Shown here in pieces: positions 24,417-32,216 of a stretch of DNA of 64,000 nt (its first letter is position 1; every line of letters begins with the position of its first letter). The notes under the pieces were generated by a model. That model did not search any database. It was given only the letters and a program-made list of their open reading frames with translations, and was not told the origin of the DNA. Source of the stretch: Bog-1181 sp964565765 (lineage in GTDB: Bacteria > Oederibacteriota > PGYV01 > Palsa-1178); the NCBI GenBank assembly GCA_964565765.1, contig CAZMGF010000007.1, positions 10,478 to 74,477 on the forward strand. The letters run 5' to 3'. The translations under genes were made by a program, and so were the position numbers.

Positions 24417-24989
24417 TTAGAATATTCCCAGCCAGTCAAAAACCTGGCTCAAGAAACCCATTTTTGATTTGTTGCCCAGTACACCGTCGCCGGTATAATC
24501 GATTTTTGCGTTAACTATCTTTGTCGAAAGTATCGTGTTGTCGGCCTCGATATCCTTCGGATTAACCTCTCCCTCGACAGAAATCTTCTGCGTGTTTCCG
24601 TTCATCTGGAGGTTTTTCTGCCCCTTTAACACCAGGTATCCGTTCTGTTTTACCTCAACAACCTCCACGGTTATTTCTGTCTGAAGCACACCGCTCTGGG
24701 TTGCCGTGCCTTTGCCGGTGTTCTGGTTGTTATAGGTGAACTGTCCGCCGTACGCGGTTGTGTTACTGGCCGGCCCGGCCCCGGCTGTGAGCCCGAAATC
24801 CCTTGAAACCCCGGTCTCATTCGACTGCGCGGCAGTCGCGTTTTCATTTATCAGAATCCTTACGGTATCTCCGGCTTTGTAGGTTTTTGAATTGGTATAC
24901 AGTGAATTGAGGTCTCCCGAAAGGTCTTCGGCGTAAATAAAAAACGCGGCAAAAAGCAGGGCAATAACCGTAGCCAGAATTTTTTTCAT
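24417..24989 (-). CDS. flgH: Flagellar L-ring protein FlgH, apparently not a lipoprotein
   Basis: About 190 residues with the FlgH core: SLYTNSKTYKAGDTVRILINENATA, LQTEITVEVVEVKQNGYLVLKGQK, ISVEGEVNPKDIEADNTILSTKI. FlgH forms the outer-membrane ring. The signal peptide (KILATVIALLFAAFFIYAED) has no cysteine at its end, whereas classical FlgH is a lipoprotein. The ATG at 24989 is chosen over a GTG at 24998. Confidence 0.93.
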   Translation of the reverse strand: MKKILATVIALLFAAFFIYAEDLSGDLNSLYTNSKTYKAGDTVRILINENATAAQSNETGVSRDFGLTAGAGPASNTTAYGGQFTYNNQNTGKGTATQSGVLQTEITVEVVEVKQNGYLVLKGQKNLQMNGNTQKISVEGEVNPKDIEADNTILSTKIVNAKIDYTGDGVLGNKSKMGFLSQVFDWLGIF

Positions 24990-24990
24990 T

Positions 24991-25686
24991 TTACTCACCC
25001 GTCCTGACCGTGGATGAAGAGACCACCCTGGCCATTATAAGTTTTTTTGACGATGTGTTTCTCACTTTAATCGAGTCCCCTACCGCCCCCTGCTCTTCAG
25101 CGCGGCCCTGCGATTCCATCCTCATATTTTCATCCGCGCATATTATTGTCACAAGCGCGCCCGGAGATATCACCGGCGCCTTTTCAATGTCGTACGGGGC
25201 TATAACCCTGGCTTTCTGAAGGGCATTTGCCGTGCGCTCGCCGATTATCCCTCTTCCGTCGTCCATAAACGGGACAAAGTTCATCGCCGCAATATTGGCG
25301 TTCACAAACGCAAGGTCTGTTTTTGTTATGACGCTTCTTGGCGGCAGCGTCCGTGACGCCGCCAGGACCGGGCAGATTACTTCCACAAGAAATTGCATAT
25401 CCGCTTCTATTTTTTTGTCATCCCTGTAACCCGTTATATGATAGCGCATCTTTCTGGAAAGATTGTCGGCGGTTGCCGCTGTTATTGAAACTGCCCCTGC
25501 CATGGCAGGCGCCACAGGGCCGGCCGGGCACACATTTACCGCCGCGTTTTTGGGAGCCCCTTTTTTTATATCATCCGCTACCGCGGATTTTATATCATCT
25601 ATTACGGCTCCTTTTACCGCCAATGGCAGGAAAAGGCAAGTCATGACTGCCGCCGCCCGCAAAATGCCATTTTTCAATTTTATCAT
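24991..25686 (-). CDS. flgA: P-ring assembly chaperone FlgA
   Basis: 231 residues: signal peptide (AAAVMTCLFLPLAVKGA), then the C-terminal SAF region LAASRTLPPRSVITKTDLAFVNANI, GIIGERTANALQKARVIAPYDIE and VGDSIKVRNTSSKKLIMARVV, typical of FlgA. FlgA helps FlgI assemble in the periplasm. It overlaps the flgH start by a few bases. Confidence 0.92.
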   Translation of the reverse strand: MIKLKNGILRAAAVMTCLFLPLAVKGAVIDDIKSAVADDIKKGAPKNAAVNVCPAGPVAPAMAGAVSITAATADNLSRKMRYHITGYRDDKKIEADMQFLVEVICPVLAASRTLPPRSVITKTDLAFVNANIAAMNFVPFMDDGRGIIGERTANALQKARVIAPYDIEKAPVISPGALVTIICADENMRMESQGRAEEQGAVGDSIKVRNTSSKKLIMARVVSSSTVRTGE

Positions 25687-25688
25687 TT

Positions 25689-26438
25689 TTACCTCTTTAT
25701 CCCGTTTGCCAGGCTCATCATCTGGTCAGTTGTCTGGAGTACTTTGGTGTTCATTTCATAGGACCTCTGCGTAAGCATCATTTTAAGCATTTCACTGGCA
25801 AGGTCAACGTTGGAGCCTTCCGTATAACCCTGCTGGAGGGTTCCCAGCCCCTGTTTTCCCGGAGAGTCCACAACCGGATCCCCTGAATTGGCGCTCGGCT
25901 TGAATACGCCCTGGCCGTCATCCGTCAATCCCCCCGGGTTTATAAATTTAGCCAGTTCGAGCGAGCCTATTACCTGTGTAGTGCCGTCATTTTTTGTGGC
26001 CGTTATCTGTCCGTTGGCGTTTATAGCGACCGATGATGTATCTGATGACACTGTCACTTCCGGATACACCTTGTTGCCGTTTGCAGTCACAAGCGTTCCG
26101 TTAGCGTCAAGTGAAAATTGTCCTGACCTGGTGTATCCCGTCGTCTCGTCTGGCATTGTCACTTCAAAAAAACCGTCGCCGTTTATGGCCACATCAAGGC
26201 TGTTTCCAGTGGATTGTATATTGCCCTGGGTGAAATTTCTGGTAATTGAAGATACTGTAGTACCTGCCGGATTGACCTGCACGTTTCTGCCGTCGTCGTC
26301 CACCTGGGACATTTCCTGGACATACGCGTCCTGAAACTTAAATCCCACCGTGTTCAGATTTGCCATATTATTGGCGATAAGGTCCAATTTCTGCTCTTCC
26401 GCCGCCATCCCGGAACCGGATATCCAGAGTGCCCTCAT
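25689..26438 (-). CDS. flgG: Distal rod protein FlgG
   Basis: 249 residues: MRALWISGSGMAAEEQKLDLI, NNMANLNTVGFKFQDAYVQEM, and the end LASEMLKMMLTQRSYEMNTKVLQTTDQMMSLAN are FlgG signatures. It forms the distal rod through the P and L rings. It follows flgF by 19 bases and precedes flgA by two. Confidence 0.96.
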   Translation of the reverse strand: MRALWISGSGMAAEEQKLDLIANNMANLNTVGFKFQDAYVQEMSQVDDDGRNVQVNPAGTTVSSITRNFTQGNIQSTGNSLDVAINGDGFFEVTMPDETTGYTRSGQFSLDANGTLVTANGNKVYPEVTVSSDTSSVAINANGQITATKNDGTTQVIGSLELAKFINPGGLTDDGQGVFKPSANSGDPVVDSPGKQGLGTLQQGYTEGSNVDLASEMLKMMLTQRSYEMNTKVLQTTDQMMSLANGIKR

Positions 26439-26457
26439 TTTTTATACCTCATTTTTA

Positions 26458-27150
26458 TCAGAATTTTCCAAACTCGGTTATCGCCTTGCTCACCGCGTCA
26501 TCGTTGGCCTGAATAAGTTTCTGGTTTGATTCGTAAGAATTAAGGGTGTTTACCATTTTAATCATTTCATTGACCCTGTTAACATTCGAACCTTCCCTCA
26601 TCCCCTGTGTTATAAGGGCGTATCCCGAAGGCGCCTCAACCCCGGCGTCGTTGATTGTAAAGGTGCCGTCGGCCCGGGGCGTGACTTTTGCCTGGCTGCC
26701 GGCCTGCACTATATCAATCTTGTCAACGACAGCGTTGTTTTCCATGCATTCGCCCGTCTGTGTTATTTTAAAATCGGAAAGGGACTGTACTTTTATGGAC
26801 GTGCCGCTAGTATTCAGTATTTTCATCCCGTTAAATGTAAGCTCGCCGGACGAATTAAGGCTGAGCCTTCCGTCCTTGATATAATAAATATTGCCTTCAT
26901 CATCGGCGGCTTTCATGAAGTATTTTTTTCCAAGAACCACATCAAGGGGGTTGGAGGTGGTGCGCAGCGCGCCGCCGGACAAATCCGTGGTAGACGCGGC
27001 CTCCGGGGTGTCGTCTTCGGTGTTTACATAAAACAATTCATTGCTCTTATAATAATCCGTGTCAATATTTGATGAATTCTGGGCCGTCATTTCGTGCTGC
27101 TGCTCCCTTACCATCATTGCCGCAGCTGAAATCCTTACCGCGTTATCCAT
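26458..27150 (-). CDS. flgF: Proximal rod protein FlgF (divergent N-terminus)
   Basis: About 230 residues of the FlgE/F/G rod-hook family (GYALITQGMREGSNVNRVNEMIKMVNTLNSYESNQKLIQ). The normal NNxANxxTxGFK motif is replaced by QNSSNIDTDYYKSN. Start at 27150 (MDNAVRISAAAMMV) is supported by GAGGTTG just upstream; the longer frame to 27195 would run through the sigma54 promoter. First gene of the flgF-flgG-flgA-flgH-flgI operon. Confidence 0.88.
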   Translation of the reverse strand: MDNAVRISAAAMMVREQQHEMTAQNSSNIDTDYYKSNELFYVNTEDDTPEAASTTDLSGGALRTTSNPLDVVLGKKYFMKAADDEGNIYYIKDGRLSLNSSGELTFNGMKILNTSGTSIKVQSLSDFKITQTGECMENNAVVDKIDIVQAGSQAKVTPRADGTFTINDAGVEAPSGYALITQGMREGSNVNRVNEMIKMVNTLNSYESNQKLIQANDDAVSKAITEFGKF

Positions 27151-27191
27151 CGCAACCTCACGTTTGTATTTTTTTATCATATTAATATAAA

Positions 27192-27205
27192 GCACAAAGC
27201 GTGCC
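27192..27205 (-). promoter_or_regulatory. Sigma54 promoter of the flgF operon
   Basis: Minus strand GGCACGCTTTGTGC: GG at 27205-27204 and GC at 27193-27192, ten bases between. The predicted start near 27180 leaves a 30-base leader to the flgF ATG. Confidence 0.8.
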
Positions 27206-27267
27206 GGGGCGCCGGCTTACGGAAAATAAGGGTTTTTTCTTTCTCAGGAGTGATAAAACCTACACGC

Positions 27268-27284
27268 TTCCATAAAGTATGGAA
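27268..27284. promoter_or_regulatory. Activator half-sites TTCCATA-N3-TATGGAA
   Basis: Two seven-base arms identical to those of the other activator sites, but in reversed (divergent) order and three bases apart. It lies about 65-80 bases upstream of the sigma54 promoter. The altered arrangement may mean two half-sites of adjacent weak operators. Confidence 0.6.
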
Positions 27285-27298
27285 ATTTTCTTTTAAAT

Positions 27299-29725
27299 TC
27301 AGGCGCAGCTTGGCAGGTGTATCGTAAATATGGTGCCTTTGCCGGATGTAACAAAATCTATCTTGCCGCCCTGTAGTTCAATGGCCTTTTTCACATTGTA
27401 CAACCCGAGTCCCGTTCCGGTTTTTTTGGAGGTGTTAAAAGGCTCGAATATTTTGTTCATTATTTCTTCCGGTATGCCGTGGCCCGTGTCTCCGATTTTT
27501 ATAACAAGGTCCCCGGCTTCCTCTGATGCCGCGACCGTCATTTCCCCGCCGCCCTTCATTTCATCCATGGCGTTCATATAAAGGTTCAAAAGCACCCGTT
27601 CAAACCACATTTTATCAGCTTTTACCATGCCGGTTATTTTCAGGTCCTTTACTATCCTGACATTCTCGGATTTGGCCTTGTGCGCGATAAATTTAAGGGT
27701 GGCGCCTATCGACGCTTCCGGGTCAAATTCTTCAATGGTTATCTTCATCTGTTTGGCGAATTCCATCATTTGCTTCAATATGTGGTCTATATCTATTATC
27801 TTTCCCTCCAGATTTTCAAGTATATCGTCTTTTTCCTGAACGGTGGCGTTCCTTGAATTCTGCACCGCCCCGAGCATTATGGTAAGAGGATTTCTTATCT
27901 CATGCGCGACGGCCGCCGCGAATTTTCCCATTCCCGCCAGCTGTTCACTTATAATGAGCCGCTGCTCGGTCTTGCGCAGAGTCTCGGTGGTTTCTATAAG
28001 CTGCTCGTTTTGCTTCAATATCTGGTCAAAAAGGTATGAATTCTCTATTGATTTCGCCACATGTTCCATCAGCAGTGCAAGCATTTCCACATGAAGCGGA
28101 TCCATATCCTGTTTTTCAACGCATACGTAACCTATAAGCTTATAACGGAGTTTCAGCTGGAAAACCCGGGTGACGCCCGGAATGTTGAAAACCGCGAATT
28201 TTTCATTGTTAAGAAGGGCATCCGTTGAATCCTTTCCATAATTTTCAATTTCTTCCCTGTTGATGGTATTTTTCGAGTACCGCTCAATGCGTTCTTTTTC
28301 ATATCCGGTGCAGTGTATCAGCTCGAGATTCTGGGATTTTTTATTGAAAAGCAGGAGCCCGACTTTCTCCGAGCCCACAAACTGCGAGACTATTTCCACA
28401 AAAATGCCTATAAGCTTGGTGTATTCCATGGTTGAATTTATTATCTGGGAAATATTGATAAGGCTCCTGATGAGTATGTTTTCCTTGTTGAGCCTGCCGA
28501 CAAGCATCATGTTTTTATAAATAACGCTCACTATATTTACCACAAAATCAATTATTTCCATCTTGTTTTCAAAAGTGGCCTCAATACCCCTGGCGTTATA
28601 GAGCACAAGCACGCCCAGTTTTATTTCGGCTCCCTTCAGGGGGATTATCAGCACATTGGAAACAAGGCCTTCCGGATCATCCATATATTTTTTAACGTCA
28701 TCGCCGGTAAGAAATAAAGGCTGCTGGTGCATGGCTTTTTTGACCTGCTGTATGTGTGTTTTCAATCCGGCATCTGAAAATTTTTCAGCCCCTTCCTGTT
28801 CCTCCATGCCGCTCCTGTAAATATTGCCGCCGTCAAAAATATAGACGGCCCCGGCCTGGGCGTAAAAATAATTCCCCACCTCCAGAAGAAGCTTTTTAAA
28901 AAAATCCCTGCTCCCGGACGGCTCGTTAAGGGTGTGCTGAAAAAGTTTCTGGATATTGGCCAGCAGCCTTTCGCGCGTCCTGTCATTAACGACAAGTATG
29001 CGCCTCTGGTGCCCGTCTACTTCCATGCTGTTTATTTCAAGGTACAGTTTTCCTTTGACCGGCGAAACAAACTGTGCGTTCACAGGAGAATCTGAATTTT
29101 TTATGTCGGTTTTAAAGACAGCCTCTGCATTCGCCCCTATTATCATTTCCTGGCCCACAGAGAGCATATCGTATAGGTTGGAATTCGCCTCAATAATATT
29201 GAGCCCGCTGTCTGTAAGTATTACGGCGTTAGGCATCCCCTTCAAGACCTCGTCAAGCATAACTTTGCGGACATCCGCGGTGTCATGCGCCCGTGAGTAG
29301 CTTTCTTTAAGGGCCAAATTTGCCGTTTCCAGCTCGTCGGTAAGCATTTTTACCCTCAGCATGGCCTTTATCCTGGCGCGCAACTCTTCGGGTTCAAAAG
29401 GCTTGGTTATATAATCATCAACTTTTGAGTTTATAAAACTGTCAATCTTGTCTTTCTGGAGATGCCTTGCAGTAACCATTATAATGGGTATTTTCCTGAG
29501 CCCGGGGTCTTCTTTGATCATCCTGGCAACTTCGCCCCCCCTTAAAAGAGGCAGCATTTCGTCAAGAAGTATAAGGTCGGGTTTAAAACTGTTTATTTTT
29601 GAAAGGGCTTCTTTGCCGTCATTGGCGGTTTCAACTTCATACTGCCCGGGCTCCATGCCCAGTATTATCTGGATAATCTTGACTATATCGGGCTCGTCGT
29701 CAACGACAAGTATTCTTTTTTGCAT
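27299..29725 (-). CDS. Receiver-GAF histidine kinase, probably for the flagellar activator
   Basis: 808 residues: N-terminal receiver (ILVVDDEPDI, phospho-site LILLDEMLP, K at YITKPFEP), a PAS-like segment (about 155-250), two GAF-like regions (about 265-400 and 425-560), then a kinase core with HisKA VAHEIRNPLT, N-box MNAMDEM, G1 GDTGHGIPEE and G2 GTGLGLYNV. No membrane segment, so it is a cytoplasmic sensor. It follows fliA in the same direction within the flagellar locus, as FleS/FlrB-type kinases do beside FleR/FlrC activators; the partner is probably the NtrC-type gene at 30736. The N-terminal receiver is an unusual extra input. Confidence 0.88.
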   Translation of the reverse strand: MQKRILVVDDEPDIVKIIQIILGMEPGQYEVETANDGKEALSKINSFKPDLILLDEMLPLLRGGEVARMIKEDPGLRKIPIIMVTARHLQKDKIDSFINSKVDDYITKPFEPEELRARIKAMLRVKMLTDELETANLALKESYSRAHDTADVRKVMLDEVLKGMPNAVILTDSGLNIIEANSNLYDMLSVGQEMIIGANAEAVFKTDIKNSDSPVNAQFVSPVKGKLYLEINSMEVDGHQRRILVVNDRTRERLLANIQKLFQHTLNEPSGSRDFFKKLLLEVGNYFYAQAGAVYIFDGGNIYRSGMEEQEGAEKFSDAGLKTHIQQVKKAMHQQPLFLTGDDVKKYMDDPEGLVSNVLIIPLKGAEIKLGVLVLYNARGIEATFENKMEIIDFVVNIVSVIYKNMMLVGRLNKENILIRSLINISQIINSTMEYTKLIGIFVEIVSQFVGSEKVGLLLFNKKSQNLELIHCTGYEKERIERYSKNTINREEIENYGKDSTDALLNNEKFAVFNIPGVTRVFQLKLRYKLIGYVCVEKQDMDPLHVEMLALLMEHVAKSIENSYLFDQILKQNEQLIETTETLRKTEQRLIISEQLAGMGKFAAAVAHEIRNPLTIMLGAVQNSRNATVQEKDDILENLEGKIIDIDHILKQMMEFAKQMKITIEEFDPEASIGATLKFIAHKAKSENVRIVKDLKITGMVKADKMWFERVLLNLYMNAMDEMKGGGEMTVAASEEAGDLVIKIGDTGHGIPEEIMNKIFEPFNTSKKTGTGLGLYNVKKAIELQGGKIDFVTSGKGTIFTIHLPSCA

Positions 29726-29798
29726 CTTTTTTTATTTCCCTCTTTACATGGATTTTTCATATGGATACCGGCAGGGTAAAAAAGCCCCTGAAGTAATT

Positions 29799-30536
29799 CT
29801 AGAATATATTAAGGACTTTTTCAACGGAGAGTTTTGCCTTTATTTTTGAAATGGCCTGGCCGTGTATCTGGGATATCCTGGCCTCTGTCAGATCCATCGC
29901 CCTTGATATCTCCTTGAGGGTGAATCCTTCATAATAATACATTGACAGCACCGACCTTTCACGGATATCAAGAGCCGTGTCAATTATCCTGGCCAGCAGC
30001 TCCCTGCGTTCCATGGATTCCGCATTATCATCGGCGTAAACCGGGCCGCCTCCGGAATTTGACGAAAAAAATTCGTCTATGGAATAAACCTTATTTACGT
30101 GCAGGCCGTCTATGAGCTTGTAATATGCCGTCATATCCAGTCCCATTTCCTGAGCAACCTGCTCGTCCGTGGGGTTCGAACACCCGCGCTCCATCAGCGC
30201 TCTGTAGGCTTTTTCAAGCCTTGAAGTTTTTTCTTTTACCGATCTCGGGGCCCAGTCGGCGTTTCTTAAGTAGTCCATTATACTTCCGTATATCCTGAAA
30301 TAGGCGTAAGTGACGAATTTTATATCGCGCCCCGGGTCGTACTTTTCAACGGCCTCCAGGAGCCCCATTGCCCCTATATTAAAAAGGTCGTCTTTACTGG
30401 CAAGCGTGGAGGCAAAATAAACCCTTTCCACCACGAACCTGACCAGGTTTATATATTTTTTCGCTATTTCATTCCGTGCCGCTGTGCTTTTGTTTTTTTC
30501 GTACTCTTCCCAGACGCCCTTTTCTTCTTCATTCAT
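29799..30536 (-). CDS. fliA: Flagellar sigma factor sigma28 (FliA/WhiG)
   Basis: 245 residues with sigma regions 2 (LFNIGAMGLLEAVEKYDPGRDIKFVTYA, YLRNADWAPRSVKEK), 3 (NPTDEQVAQEMGLDM) and 4 (LKEISRAMDLTEARISQIHGQAISKIKAKL). DWAPRSV and the ending of region 4 are characteristic of FliA. It directs late flagellar genes, here likely the flgM operon and perhaps fliC. Ten bases separate it from the small membrane protein upstream. Confidence 0.95.
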   Translation of the reverse strand: MNEEEKGVWEEYEKNKSTAARNEIAKKYINLVRFVVERVYFASTLASKDDLFNIGAMGLLEAVEKYDPGRDIKFVTYAYFRIYGSIMDYLRNADWAPRSVKEKTSRLEKAYRALMERGCSNPTDEQVAQEMGLDMTAYYKLIDGLHVNKVYSIDEFFSSNSGGGPVYADDNAESMERRELLARIIDTALDIRERSVLSMYYYEGFTLKEISRAMDLTEARISQIHGQAISKIKAKLSVEKVLNIF

Positions 30537-30545
30537 TTTGGCACC

Positions 30546-30725
30546 TCAGTTGCTGTTTTGTTTTCGTTCCAGTATTTTTCCAAGCACCGCCATAACCGCG
30601 AAAGTCGCGGCGTAAAAAACCGCGGACGCAGCCAGTGTGCCGGCCCAGTTTTTGTGAAAAATCACGCCCAGGAGCACGCAGGAGAAAAAAGCCGCTGGAG
30701 GCGCGAAGAAAAATATTATTTTCAT
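30546..30725 (-). CDS. Small 59-aa two-helix membrane protein between activator and fliA
   Basis: Starts MKIIFFFAPPAAFFSCVLLG and continues with a second hydrophobic stretch (LAASAVFYAATFAVMAVLG), ending in a basic/polar tail (KILERKQNSN). AGGAG lies seven bases before the ATG and overlaps the stop of the activator gene; the fliA start follows ten bases after its stop. The tight packing and good ribosome site argue it is real. No family recognised; small unnamed membrane proteins often sit in this slot of flagellar operons. Confidence 0.75.
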   Translation of the reverse strand: MKIIFFFAPPAAFFSCVLLGVIFHKNWAGTLAASAVFYAATFAVMAVLGKILERKQNSN

Positions 30726-30735
30726 CCGGCTTCTC

Positions 30736-32148
30736 CTAAAGCCCGTATTCTTTCATCTTGTTATAAAGCGTCTTATAATCCACTTTCAGCGCCTCCGAAA
30801 CCTTTGTCTTGTTCCATTTAAATTTGTTAAGGGCCCTGACTATCATTTCACGCTCTATCTGCTCCCTTGCCCTGCCGCAGGCGTCCTTTAGCGGCAGTAT
30901 CTCCCCGGAGTCACTCCCGCCCGCCCCGCCTTCCATGCCCGGCTGGCCGTAATGTTCGCCGCCCGCCACCCTGTCAGTAAGGCTCTTTGGCAGGTTTGCT
31001 TTTGTAATATAAGTGTCGGCCATTATTATGGCGTGCTTTATTGTGTTTTCGAGTTCCCTCACGTTGCCCGGCCATGAATAATCCATAAAAATCTGTTTTA
31101 CTTCATCATCAATTTCTTTCACATTTTTTTCAAATTTAAGGTTATATTTCATTATGAACCTGCCAGCCAGGAGAAGCACATCGTCCCCCCTGCCCCGCAG
31201 CGGCGGCAGTTCAAGGTAATATTCATTTATCCTGTGGAAAAGGTCGTCCCTGAATTCCCCTTTTTTCACAGCTTCATTAAGGTCCACATTTGTCGCGGTA
31301 ATAACGCGAATATCCAGGTCTATGGTCTTGCGCCCCCCGATTCTGACTATCTTGCGTTCCTGAAGGACCCTTAATAATTTTTTCTGCACATTAAGCGAAA
31401 GATTGCCTATTTCATCAAGAAACAGCGAGCCGCCGTTGGCAAGCTCGAACCTGCCTGTTTTCGCCTCTGTGGCTCCGGTAAACGACCCTTTTTCATGGCC
31501 GAAAAGTTCCGATTCGACGAGATTATCCGGCAGTGTGGCGCAGTCTATCGAAACAAAAAGCCCCTCTTTTCTCTGGCTGTTCCTGTGTATGGTCTTGGCG
31601 ACCAGTTCCTTGCCGGTTCCGGATTCACCCAGCAAAAGCACGGAAACCTCATAACCGGCTATTTTCCTCGCAGTTTCCACAACTTTGGAAAAGCCCGGAT
31701 GCCCGGTTATTATTTCTTCCTCGGAGTCTTCGCCTTTTATTTTTTTACGGAGAAGTTTAATTTCCGTTTCCAGTTCCCTTGTCTTAAGGGCATTCTGCAC
31801 CGTTACCCTGAATTTTTCCTCATCAACGGGTTTTACAAGATAATCATAGGCCCCGAGTTTTGTCGTTTCCACCGCAAAACTTACATTTTCATAGGCTGAA
31901 AGTATTATTACAGGTGCCTTGAACCCCCTCTCGTTCATCTGTTTCATAACATCCACACCCGACATACCCGGCATTGTAATATCAAGTATCACCATGTCAA
32001 AGGCTGTTTTTTCTATTTTAGAAAGGCAGGCTTCGCCGTTTGACGCGCTTTCAAAATCGTAGCCGAATTTTTTTACCAGGCTGCTTATATACCAGACTAT
32101 CTCAGGGTCGTCATCCACTATAAGTATCTTATGCGTTTTTGGATCCAT
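30736..32148 (-). CDS. NtrC-family sigma54 activator (FleR/FlrC-like)
   Basis: About 470 residues: receiver (KILIVDDDPEI, phospho-site MVILDITMPGM, VKPVDEE), AAA+ domain with Walker A GESGTGKE, sigma54-contact loop GSFTGA and GGSLFLDEIGNL, and a C-terminal Fis-type helix-turn-helix (ALNKFKWNKTKVSEALKV). GGAGG sits just before the ATG at 32148, so the longer frame to 32193 is rejected. It probably activates the four sigma54 promoters in this window through the TATGGAA/TTCCATA sites, phosphorylated by the kinase at 27299. Confidence 0.92.
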   Translation of the reverse strand: MDPKTHKILIVDDDPEIVWYISSLVKKFGYDFESASNGEACLSKIEKTAFDMVILDITMPGMSGVDVMKQMNERGFKAPVIILSAYENVSFAVETTKLGAYDYLVKPVDEEKFRVTVQNALKTRELETEIKLLRKKIKGEDSEEEIITGHPGFSKVVETARKIAGYEVSVLLLGESGTGKELVAKTIHRNSQRKEGLFVSIDCATLPDNLVESELFGHEKGSFTGATEAKTGRFELANGGSLFLDEIGNLSLNVQKKLLRVLQERKIVRIGGRKTIDLDIRVITATNVDLNEAVKKGEFRDDLFHRINEYYLELPPLRGRGDDVLLLAGRFIMKYNLKFEKNVKEIDDEVKQIFMDYSWPGNVRELENTIKHAIIMADTYITKANLPKSLTDRVAGGEHYGQPGMEGGAGGSDSGEILPLKDACGRAREQIEREMIVRALNKFKWNKTKVSEALKVDYKTLYNKMKEYGL

Positions 32149-32216
32149 TTTTCCTCCATGTATTTCCGTTTTTTTTGGATTCACGGGGCGCATTAATAAT
32201 AATCATTTTCCCGCCA

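Noticed and set aside
27151..27195. Upstream ATG for flgF at 27195
   Set aside because: It overlaps the sigma54 -12 element, so it would lie upstream of the transcript start.
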